From the NCBI GenBank assembly GCA_963210315.1, contig OY723241.1, positions 1,550,001-1,614,000 of the forward strand: a DNA stretch of 64,000 bases, given 5' to 3'. This DNA comes from Rhynchopus euleeides (taxonomy: Eukaryota > Euglenozoa > Diplonemea > Diplonemida > Diplonemidae). Positions within the stretch are counted from its first letter, which is position 1. Each line of letters starts with the position of its first letter. The position numbers and the translations under genes are program-made. Shown in pieces: positions 1 to 8,900 of this stretch. The notes under the pieces were generated by a model. The model searched no databases, was not told where the DNA came from, and saw only the letters and a program-made list of their open reading frames with translations.

Positions 1-304
1 CTGGCCGCTTGCAGGCCAACCTCTTCATTTCTCCCAACTTGTTTTTTCTTTGCGATAAAAGTATTTCACGGTTCAGAAAAAGGACTCGGAAGTTTCCGAA
101 TGAAAGGTGGTTGGTACTCCAGGAGTCAGCCGGATCGTTGGAGAGCCTATTATCGATGGTTCGGCGCAGCCAATTTCGGGGAAAGTGCTGGGGGCCCTCT
201 CGCTACCAGATGTGACTGAACGATTTGGAGAGCGTGTCAGTTCTCGTGCAACGGTCTTTCGTGGATTTCTGTACGATGCAGGTCCGCTAATCCAACATAG
301 CAAA

Positions 305-405
305 CAACTGAGACTGAGTGAGAAAAAGTGAGCAACAGCCCTACTTCCCCTCAGTGACTGACGAGCTGTGGTTGGTAGCGTGAGCCCCCTGGTGTGCTGG
401 ATCTT
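305..405. repeat. Dispersed repeat family G, copy 1
   Basis: The stretch containing GTGAGAAAAAGT, then CTTCCCCTCA, TGACTGACG, AGCTGTG, TGGTAGCG and CCCCCTGG is found again at about 27395-27485 with scattered differences. No coding content. Too short and diverged to classify. Confidence 0.5.
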
Positions 406-746
406 GCGACCCACTCATATCTTCAGCAGATAGGTGTGGTGTGCGCCAAACAATGAAGCGCAGATGCTTCGAACAGCCCCGATATCCGTTTGTCCGGCTG
501 TTCGAGAATAGTTATTCCTGGGTGCTCGGAAAACGGATCGAGCGCTTTTCCTGCCGTGAAATAATGCTTCCATGTTTATGCACTACCTAGCACTGCCTAT
601 CTCCGCAGCTCTCTTCCATCACAGGCTGGTTCGTTTTGCCCGCCATCCCAGATTGGGCAAGAACCCCCCTCTAACCCTCTCCAAAGGAGCATTACAGGAA
701 TGGCGATTTCTTTGCCTTCGGTTATTGTTGATTGATCTCTGTGTAC

Positions 747-850
747 AGAGCAAAAGTAGAGCCTGTTGCGCTTCTCCATCAAACAACTCCAGAAGGACAG
801 GACGCGCACAGGCACAGGAAGCTCCACGTGGCTAGTTTTTTTTTGCCGTG
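747..850. repeat. Dispersed repeat family H, copy 1
   Basis: AGCAAAAGTAGA, CCTG, TTGCGC, then GGACAGGACGCGCACAGGCAC and a T-run with TTTGCCGTGT recur at 53360-53455 and, inverted, at 53630-53700 and 54485-54525. The TTTTTTGCCGTGT piece also occurs alone at 48345. Likely an old SINE-like or foldback element; origin not recognised. Confidence 0.5.
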
Positions 851-1716
851 TGTCTACCGAAGAATATACCAACTGAGAAGCCTTGCAGTCGGTGTCGCTA
901 CCCCCTGACCATATCCTCTGCAGTCGCGTACCTTCATCAGAAGCAAACCTAGGAACTACCAGGATTGTTATCGACACCACCTGTCTCGCAGCGCTTCGGT
1001 TGGTTGTGTTTGCACCGCTCCAACAATAACTGTAATGCTCTCATCAGTCATTTCTTTTTCGCACCCGCTCATCATGAGGTATTCTTTGGGGAAGAAATGA
1101 ACGAAGTATCGGATGTCCATTTTGGGTTTGAGGGTGCCCCTCACCTATACTAAAGAATATGTTGAGCAGTCGGTGTAAAAGTGGCGTAACGATCGCAACT
1201 CGGTCTTAGACACAGGGGACCCACAGTCCCAATGGGCTTGACAGAATGCGAGACCGACCAAAATCACATTTTACCATGGCGATTCCAGATGGCGATTCGG
1301 TCACTTTTTTCGGCGCGTTTTTCCTGCATCTTTCTAACCCCCTCCATTTTCCTGCATCCTTTTCCGCTTTTTCCTGCTTCGCGTTGATGATTTCGTTTTG
1401 AATTCTACTTCCAAAGGCACGCGACAGCCTCGGCTATTGCAGCCCTTTCACAGAACTCCCATAGAGGGGTTTTTGACCCCTTCTTCTTGATGATCCTCTG
1501 TTGTTCACAACAGGTCATATTGCCCGTCTCCCCCTCCACCTCCGATATTTTTCCTTGGGGGGGGGGGGTGCGGGAAGATATGACTGATCGGTTGCCCTCT
1601 GCCCGGTAATTCTACTTTTCAAAAGGCTATGCCATTTCTCTGTGTCTGTGATTCATAAAGGGGTATCTGTGCAGCCACTTGGGTGGTGTAGACGCCGGCA
1701 TAGCTACAACAACAGA

Positions 1717-1800
1717 TAGCCTTTGTGGTGTTGCTGAAAGTGCTTCGCATGATGTGCGCACGAACTACGCACAAGTACGCACGAACTACGCAATATGGCC
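1717..1800. repeat. Dispersed repeat family F (ACTACGCAC motif), copy 1
   Basis: TGGTGTTGCTGAAAG followed by several copies of ACTACGCAC-type words. The reverse complement is at 15005-15075, and GCGTAGTTTGTGCGTAGTG appears again at 1832-1850 (inverted) and 2765-2785. The inverted copies at 1775-1795 and 1832-1850 bracket a short unique core, as in a miniature inverted-repeat element. Confidence 0.45.
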
Positions 1801-1900
1801 TCGTAATTGGTGCCCCTGACGACCCCATATTGCGTAGTTTGTGCGTAGTGAAAAGGGGGGGGGGGTCTCATTTTTTGATTTACTCAGCCATTCTCTGTCT

Positions 1901-2505
1901 CTATGCCGGGACCCCAAACTCAAGGAGTTCTTGCTGTTCCGGGGTCAGTGAGGGTGCAGGCGCTTCAGGTGCTGCAGGTGCTGCAGGTTCTTCAGGTGCT
2001 GCAGCGCTGGCAGCCTTCGGTGCGGGTTTCGACGCAGTCTTTGCAGGTCTCTTTGGGGGTGCCCTTTGGCGCGGTGCCTGCTTCAGCTCGTCGGGTGGAA
2101 GCATCAACGCATCATTAAGCGGTGCCTGCTTCAGCTCCTCCGGGTGGAAGCGTCAACGCATCATTAAGGAAGAAGGAAGCACAGTTGCTACGCTTTTTTG
2201 CAGCTGCAGGAAACGACACCATACCCAACAACAATCCCCAGACCGTCGAGGGAGAGTGGGCGCCTGGATCCCGTGACACAGATCTCTAGTGCCGTTGTGA
2301 TCCCCTCGGATAACGTCTCCTGGACGTTGTCAGCGGAGGTTGCCTGTGTGGCGGTGACCTCCGTATACCCCGCGGGATCCAGTGCCAGTAGCGCCTTCTT
2401 CAGCTTTTCGTCGACCCCTCGGCCGACGCTCTCCTTGATGTCAAGGGCCACCTTCAGGGTGGCACCTCGCATCGCCCTGAAGGCTGTGATCGTATCATCA
2501 TTCAC
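1901..2505 (-). pseudogene. Coding-like fragment, probably broken gene
   Basis: Two minus-strand open stretches in different frames, 2505-2188 (105 residues) and 2107-1901 (68 residues), look coding: the first is a mixed-charge soluble sequence starting MNDDTITAFRAMRG, the second is an Ala/Pro/Lys-rich low-complexity tail. Between them lies an imperfect tandem duplication (2071-2118 and 2119-2167) whose second unit is one base longer, which could be the frameshift. No family is recognised. It may be an exon or gene piece captured by a mobile element, or chance open reading in GC-rich DNA. Confidence 0.3.
2071..2167. repeat. Tandem duplication, 48 and 49 bp units
   Basis: Two direct units beginning GCGGTGCCTGCTTCAGCTC and ending CAACGCATCATTAA. 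They differ by a few bases and by one inserted base, so the reading frame changes between units. Confidence 0.85.
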
Positions 2506-2980
2506 AATCTCGAGGGTGTTCTACGCGGCTCCTGGAACTCACTTCCTTCTCAGGTGTTTCTGGGCATGGGGCAACCTTGCCCAGGTGTTTCTGGAGTCCC
2601 GCCCCACATGTCGTGCGTTCTTTCGTACGGTGTATAGTGAGTTCTGGCAATAATTTTTTGCTCGGTCAGCGCAGTGCCTCCAGTCCTGTCTCAGTAGCCA
2701 CACAGAAAGGGGGACCAAAAAAAACTGGGGGGGGACCAAAAAGCGAGACCCCCCCCCCCCCAGATTGCGTAGTTTGTGCGTAGTGAAAAAGGGGTAAATC
2801 AGGGGCACCAGTAATGTCACTTTTTTATTTTGTACTGGGGCGGGACCAGTAATTAGCTCAAAAAGGCTGAAAAAATGCCGAAAATTTTCGAATCCCAGTC
2901 AGGGACCACTCTGAATCACCTGTATCGTGCAAAGAAACGGGTTTGTTTGCCGGAAAATCACAATGTGTGCCCTCCACAGG

Positions 2981-3016
2981 CCCCCCTACCCCCCGAGTAC
3001 TCGGGGGGTAGGGGGG
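2981..3016. repeat. 36-bp perfect palindrome
   Basis: CCCCCCTACCCCCCGA, then GTAC, then its exact reverse complement. It could extrude as a cruciform or mark a recombined element end. Confidence 0.9.
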
Positions 3017-3084
3017 TATGAGGGGGGGGGGTGGTTTCACCCAATTGGTGTTCCCAGTAAGAGGTGTAAATGGACACCCCATGG

Positions 3085-3345
3085 CCAAAACGACCCCACT
3101 GCGATCCGCACAGATCCCAAACGTTCCAAATAACGGGTTTTTGGAACACCCAAGGAGGGGGTCCCGCTGGGTGGGCTGGTGTGGTTGCCTCTCAGTCACA
3201 TCCTATGACCAGCCCCTGGGCCAGACCCACGTTTCACGGACGAAGCTTGACAGCTCGACCACAGAAATGACCCCACTACGATCCGCACAGATTCCAAATA
3301 GTCAAAGGAACAGGGTTTTGCAACACCCGAGTAGGGGGCTCCTTT
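3085..3345. repeat. Dispersed repeat family I, copy 1
   Basis: Contains GACCCCACTGCGATCCGCAC and, about 170 bases on, GACCCCACTACGATCCGCAC. The same pair at the same spacing, with related sequence between (GGGGGTCCCGC, GTGGGTGG), is found at 51935-52190 inside a miniature transposon. This copy is probably the remains of such an element. Confidence 0.6.
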
Positions 3346-3960
3346 AGGGGGCGTTTTGGTACAATCTCGGCTCTGTAGTGATAAGGGGTTTCGCAGGCAG
3401 TGTCCTTAGCCTTCAGCCACTGTCAAGTAAGCCCATTCTATGGCTTGTCTTGAAGGTGCGTTGTCATCTGTTGGTCCCAGGTACAGACAAACAAACGCTG
3501 CAGCTGGGCGAGGGCTGACTGATGTGTCTTCCGACGTTCGAGACTTCGGACAACCTAGTTTGGTGAGTCTCGAGCCAGGCTCCTAGGGCCTCCAGAGACA
3601 GGTCCTTCCGCAGCAGTCAGAAGGCTGACTTCCTGCAAACCAGAGGGCCTGGGTGGATATTTGGGCCACATGGAGGCCCCCTACATCAGGAAATGGGCAC
3701 CACAAGGTCTGGGACGAGGCCGGTGGTAGTGTTGGTGCAGTCTGGGCTCTGTATTGGAGGTAGCGTGTTTCCCACAGGAGAGAATAAAAAAGTGGCATTA
3801 TTGCTTATGCACAATGGAGGATTCTTCATATTCCTGGATTTCCCGAATTTCCTGGATTTCCCCCGGCCCCTTAGGCGATTTCAGGGCGGACAGGGCGGAC
3901 ATGCCCGGACCCGGAAATCCGGGTGTCCGGATGTCCGGGTCCAATTTTGACCCCCCCCCC

Positions 3961-4708
3961 CCCCCAAGGCTGGCAGCAAATTTTTACTGCACTTTACTGC
4001 ACTTTATTTTACTGCATTTTACTGCATTTTATTGTATTTTATTTTCCGGATTTTTGGATAAAGTGCATGGTCCTTAGTGGTGCCTTGGGCTTCGCATACG
4101 TACAGCTGGGAGGACCACTATGGACAGGCCAAATGCTGGAGTCACACCCACTTTACAGAGGTGCAGCCACGTCTGCAAGTTTGCGGACAGCCGCAAACCC
4201 GCAGAAGATGGCAAAAAGTACCGCTCCTGCACGGAGGTTCTCCTGAAGGTCACAGGGACGCACCAAGGCTCCGGCAGAGAATGCAGGCCGGGATGGATGT
4301 GCCCTGCCTATGTTGGGTCGGTGGGTTCGCAGGACCTGATCGGTGCGGCCTCCGCCTGGCTTCAGTCCTGCTTTGAGTGCTTTCAGTCCGCTCTGATGTC
4401 CAGCCTCCCCGAACGGGATGGTGAAGAACCCGTACGCCAGAGCTCAGCTGTACAACGTCCGAGGAAGGTGGACTGCCCACCGCACACCGCCGTGCTGGTC
4501 CGCCCTGCTGCGCCTGCGGTGCTGGGGTGCGCCTGCTGCCTGATTGGCCCCGGCACTCGGAAGCAGCATCAAGCATGCCGAACAGCAGCAGGGCGGGCCT
4601 GGCGGGGGCACTGCCTTGGTGGCCTTGTGTTGGCCAGAGTGGGCGGATCAGGGTCCCCTGGCACGGCAGGTCAGCATCCTGCCCACCGTCACGCCGAGCC
4701 ACCCCTAC
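3961..4708. repeat. Long direct repeat J, copy 1
   Basis: About 748 bases matching 63269-64000 almost base for base. Two length differences were seen: one extra TTTTACTGCA unit here, and six extra bases near 4088. It starts in a C run, carries short tandem ACTTTACTGC/ATTTTACTGC units, then about 600 GC-rich bases. These can be read as open frames on both strands (for example 4120-4869 plus and 4702-4250 minus), but no known protein is recognisable. The second copy is cut by the window edge, so the full unit may be longer. Confidence 0.85.
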
Positions 4709-4714
4709 AACACG

Positions 4715-4770
4715 CTCTCCTGCACTTTATTGCACTTTACTGCATTTTATTGCACTTTATTTTATTTTAC
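4715..4770. repeat. TTTTACTGCA-type tandem repeats
   Basis: A second block of CACTTTATTGCACTTTACTGC-like decamer units, the same unit as at 3985-4045, so the decamer tract brackets the GC-rich body of repeat J. Confidence 0.7.
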
Positions 4771-4774
4771 CTGG

Positions 4775-5130
4775 GACCCCCCGTGTTTAAGTCCCCCCCC
4801 TGGAGGCGATTTTCGGCCGGGGGGGACTTAAACACGGGGGGGGCGGACCTAAACACGGGGGGGGCTTAAACACGGGGGTGGCACAGTGGAGACCAAGAAG
4901 ACCTCTTCCTCTGCTGTCGTAGGGGGGTAATTCCGGTCCGGATGGACTTTTGGCACCCCACTTTTCGACTCTGACAGCACCTGGAGGGCCTAGGGGCCAC
5001 CTGATGACCCTCCAGACCAGCCCACCCCCGTGTTTAGGTCCCCCTGTGTTTAAGTCCCCCCCCTGCCAGACCCCCAGGGGGGGACTTAAACACGGGGGTA
5101 AGGGGGGGGGACTTATACACGGGGGGTCCC
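4775..5130. repeat. Cluster of CTTAAACACGGGGG motifs
   Basis: At least eight copies of (A)CTTAAACACGGGGG or close variants lie within 355 bases in both orientations, at about 4781, 4827, 4847, 4864, 5029, 5046, 5082 and 5109. Such clusters are typical of transposon subterminal regions that bind a transposase, or of foldback elements. No gene is evident. Confidence 0.75.
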
Positions 5131-5167
5131 AGGTATGTTTTTTATTTTTAAAATGCAGCATTTGTCC

Positions 5168-5356
5168 AGCCTTGCCCCCCCCCCCCCCCCCCCCCCCGGA
5201 CATTTCCCGAATTTCCCGCCCGGACATGTCCGCCCGGACATCCGGACATCCAGAAATGTCCGGGCGGGCATTTTCTGGTGTCCGGATGTCCGGGCGGACA
5301 TGTCCGGACCCGGAAATTCGGGAAATCCAATTTTGACCCCCCCCCCCCCCCCCCCC
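5168..5356. repeat. Foldback element bounded by C runs
   Basis: A run of about 20 C (to 5198) is followed by an arm with GGACAT and ATGTCC words and TTCCCGAATTTCCCG. A short centre near 5250-5278 leads into an inverse arm ending GGAAATTCGGGAAATCC, and then a second long C run (5337-5356). Partly similar sequence ending CCAATTTTGACC before a C run is at 3830-3960. Confidence 0.65.
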
Positions 5357-5390
5357 GGACATGTCCGGCCAGGACCTCAATAGTTTGATT

Positions 5391-5622
5391 TTTGGTCCAG
5401 AAAATAGTTTGAAAATTTTTGAAATCTGGGTGCCCAAATTTTTTGCTCCTAAGACCGGCGATTTGTAGGGGGACCCTTTCGAATTTTTTTTTGGAGAAGG
5501 GTAAATTGAACGTTTTTGGCCAAATGAAGCCACTGCGACCATTCCCGGGCCTCGGAAATCAGATTTTTGCCCCTCAAATGCGGTGCCGGTCCGGACAAAA
5601 AACCGAAAAAATCGTGAAAAAT
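5391..5622. repeat. Dispersed repeat family E, copy 1
   Basis: AGGGGGACC, TTTCGAATTTTTTTT, AATTGAACGTTTTTG, CCACTGCGACCATTCCC, GGCCTCGGAAAT and CCCTCAAATG occur in the same order at 14200-14372, with more distant inverse relatives at 38985-39110 and 58440-58580. This repeat ends directly against the spliced-leader sequence. Confidence 0.7.
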
Positions 5623-5623
5623 G

Positions 5624-5661
5624 CCTACGATTTCTTAAGCTACAGTTTCTGTACTTCATTG
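5624..5661 (+). ncRNA. Spliced-leader exon, probable truncated SL RNA gene
   Basis: The 38 bases begin CCTACGATTTCTTAAGCT and end ACAGTTTCTGTACTTCATTG, followed at once by GTAT. The 3' half carries the core ACAGTTTCTGTACT plus ATTG shared by kinetoplastid and diplonemid spliced leaders. The 5' part resembles the diplonemid leader (CC.ACGATTT, then AAGCTACAG) as I remember it. In SL RNA genes the exon is followed by a GT splice donor, commonly GTAT, as here. No Sm-binding site or rest of the SL RNA follows: a C run begins 18 bases after the exon and retroelement sequence follows. It is therefore either a cut SL RNA gene or a leader captured from a trans-spliced transcript. Confidence 0.75.
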
Positions 5662-5952
5662 GTATACACACTCGCGCTCCCCCCCCCCCCCCCCTGGTCG
5701 GTTGGGTAGGTTGGGTTCTCCCCTCCCCTTTCAAAAACCCCTCCCTCTCCCTCCTCTCCCCCATCCCTTTTCCCCTTTCCAAACTTCTTCTTGAACTTGC
5801 GGGCGGGCAGAGTCGGGAGGGCTGGTTGGGCTAATAGCGTATCCCCAAGCAAAAAACCACTCCCCCTGGGGCCACTTGTCCCTCGGGCTCTGTTCCCCTT
5901 CCCTTCCCAGTCCCCCCCTTCCCACCCCCGACGCACGCGAGCGCGAGTCGTG

Positions 5953-8900
5953 ATGGAGGCGCGAGATGCGCCCGGCCGTGGGCACGCGAGGAGGCGAGGG
6001 CAGTGGGCCCTCATGGCGCTGCTGGTGGCGGCGCTCACGCCCCCAGCGGGAGAGCAGCCCGGGCCGCCCCCGGTAGCGAGGGAGACGGGGGGGTCGCAGC
6101 CCCCCACACGAGTGCAGCCCGGGCCGCCCCCGGTAGCGGCAGCGGCGCGGGGGTCGCAACCCCCCGCACGTGGGCAGCCCGGGTCGCCCCCGGTAGCGGC
6201 GGGAGCAGCGGCAGCAACGGCTGCGGCGGCGGCGGCAGCACCGGGACAGGCGGAGCCGGGGGAGGGCGGGGCCCACACGGGCCCCCCCCCAACAACAGCA
6301 CACCGGTCTGACCCACCGGCTTCATGCACCCCCCAACGGCACTCCCCGACGGCTGCGGAAGGGCCGCGGCCCCCCCCCGAGCAGGCAGCGGCGGTCACCG
6401 CTGCAGAGACCACGCCCGCAGGGCCTCTGGAGCGGCGGAAGCCGCTTAGCTGCCCCCGCGGGGCCAAGTACGGCGCCCCCGGCGTGATAGCTGACAGGGG
6501 GGGACGAGATGGGCTCTGCCCGCGTTGTGGGGGATGGTGGGAGGGAGTGTCGTGTGGTCCCCCCCCCGTCCCGGGCTCCCCCCTCCCAGCTTATGTCTTT
6601 CCACCCCCCTCCCCCGAGCTCCCCCCCCTGGGCGGGTACTGGGGGGTTGGCTGGGTAAGGGCGACTCTTGGGTGGGCGGTGGTGGTGGCGGGGACGCTGG
6701 GCTGGAGCTGGTGGCCGGCTGTATTTGCCCTGAGTCGGTGCCGGGCGCGAGGCTGGTGGGCAGTCGGGCGGAGACGGGCGACGAGGCTGATGCACAGTGT
6801 GTGGGGGCAGTCGAAAGCGTGGAGAGCAGCGGTGGTGGGAGGGTGCTGCTGGGTGGTGGCGGGCGGGGTGGAACGCGCCTGGGCCTCGTCAGCTGCTGCG
6901 TGCTGGGGGTTCGTCTTCGTCTGGGAGCCTAGGTGGGTCGCACTACAGGGAGAGACGGCCTGGGCCTGGTGGTGGGGGTTGGGGGTCCTGCCCGTACTGC
7001 TGGCTGCGGGGCTGTCCCCATCAAGAGCGGCGCGGGGCATTTCCTGGGCCCTAGGGCGGGTGAGCCGGGTGGTGCGCTGGCTGAGGGTGTCGGGCAGGGC
7101 GGCGGGTGTGCTCCCGGGGTTCACGGAGGCGTGCGGGCTGGCGGCGGGCCTGGGCGGGGCGGCCGTGATCGCCGCCGGCGCGCTCTGGGTTGAGGTCCTA
7201 TCTGCGAGCGATCTACGGGCAGGAGTGGTGGCGGCGTCCGCATACGGGCTGGCGACGGGCGGGTGGGTGCTGGTGGGCTCGGCGATGGTACGGCAGCGCC
7301 GCCTGGCCAACCGACGCGGCTGGCTCCCTCGCTGGTCGTGGAGGGCCCGCAGGCGATCCCGATGGGTGGCCCGCAGGCCGCGCCTGGAGGTTCTCCTGCC
7401 TGCCTCCGTCCGCCGCTCGGAGGACCGGATCGGCGCCGGGCTGGACGCGCTGCGTCGGGTGAGTCGGGCGGAGCGAGTGGCAGAGGTGTTGCCGGTCCTG
7501 GCGTCGGCGGGGGCCCTGTCGGGCGGGGTCTGGGGGCTGGGGTTCCTGTCGCTCGCGTGTCTCGTCTGGGCTGGGGTGGAGGTGGCCGTGACGGCAGCGC
7601 GGCTGCGGGAGTCGGAGATGCGGGACGCGGTGACCCTGGACTTGTGGCGCTCCGTACAGCCCATGAGACGGACCCGCCTCCTGTGCGCAACGTCAGAGCG
7701 CCCCCCGCTCTTCCTCGGCCCGCGCGACCTGTGCGGTGGGGACCTGGAGATGGAGGAGGACTGGACTGGGGTGGACGAGGTCCTGTCGCAGTTCGGGGGG
7801 TCCAGGGTGCCGAATCAGGCGACAGGGGACTGCCTCTTCGCGGCACTCACGCCCACGGCCGCCCTCCCCTCCCACGACGACATAGTGGGCATGCGCTCCG
7901 AGCTGTCCCGGCGTGCAGGGGACGCCTCGGTGAAACCTCAACTGCTTCACTTGTTAGGGGACGCCAGGCGGGTCGAGGAGTATCGGGCGGGCCTGGCTGG
8001 TGCGGCGCATGGGGACCACCTCGCGCTGCACCTGGCGGCGGGAGCGTGGGACTTGTCAGTGGTGGTGGTGCAGGAGGGCAGGGGTCAGGCAATCCGTGTG
8101 GACCCGCGGCGCCCTAAGAAGCAGGGGCCAGCCCCCGCAGATGTCAGGGTGGTGGCTCTCTCTGGCAACCACTACGAGGGAGTGGCCATGCCCCTTGCCC
8201 GACGCAGGGCCCTTCGAGAGAGCGCGGCGCCGGCCCACCTCAGCCCAGCCACGTGTCGAGACGCCTGCCCGGCGGCCCTAGGGGAGGGTGCCCAGGAGGC
8301 AGAAGGGGCGGGCCTGGGGGATGTGCGTCGCCGCTGGTTCTGCCCCCTCACGGCCTGCGCGGGCTCGGCTCTCCACCGGCATACGCCGTATTCGTCCAAG
8401 GAGACGCTCCGCAAGCACGCCCAGGCGCACGCAGACCAGGGTGAGGAGTTCCCGCCGAGCGCGCTTCGTCTGCTGGGCATGAAGAAGTGCATGTGGTGCT
8501 CGAAGGTAATGAGCACCTCCTTGGACTCCTGCGTGAAGTGCCGCCCACGTGGCGCGACCCCTGTGGTGCCGAACAGGCGCGCACCCTCTGCGGCGGAGGC
8601 AGCGGATGCGGGTCGCCTCCCTCCCCTTGAGAGCATCCACACGGAGCGAGTGGGGGTGTCGCTGTCGGTCCCCGGGGCGATCCTCCGCCCGGCGGCGGTA
8701 GCCTATAGCCAGGCCCTGTGGGATGTCGCAGCGAATAGTTCGAGCACCACGGCGTGGCTCCGCCTCCTCTTGGTGCCCAAAACCCTCTTCCGCACCTACC
8801 GTGGAGGGAAGAAGAAGCAGCTGCTGGCGAAGCGGGCCCGGGAGGAGGCGATCATCCTCTGGCGGGAAGGACGCGCGTCGGAGCTCTGGCGCCGGGCCCG

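Larger units (their letters stand above)
1..1890. other. Gene-poor repeat region
   Basis: No convincing gene is seen; reading frames are short and of random composition. Three dispersed repeats can be recognised because they recur in the window: one at about 300-408, related to 27395-27485; one at about 747-850, related to 53360-53455; and one at about 1717-1800, related in inverse orientation to 15005-15075 and built on the motif ACTACGCAC. A run of 13 or so G lies near 1557 and another near 1855. Confidence 0.6.
2541..3960. other. Repeat-rich intergenic region
   Basis: No gene seen. It holds homopolymer G and C runs, a 36-bp perfect palindrome (2981-3016), a segment at 3085-3345 also found at 51935-52190, and GGACAT/ATGTCC-rich sequence at 3865-3950. 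The last ends in the phrase CCAATTTTGACCCCCC, also present at 5330. Confidence 0.55.
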
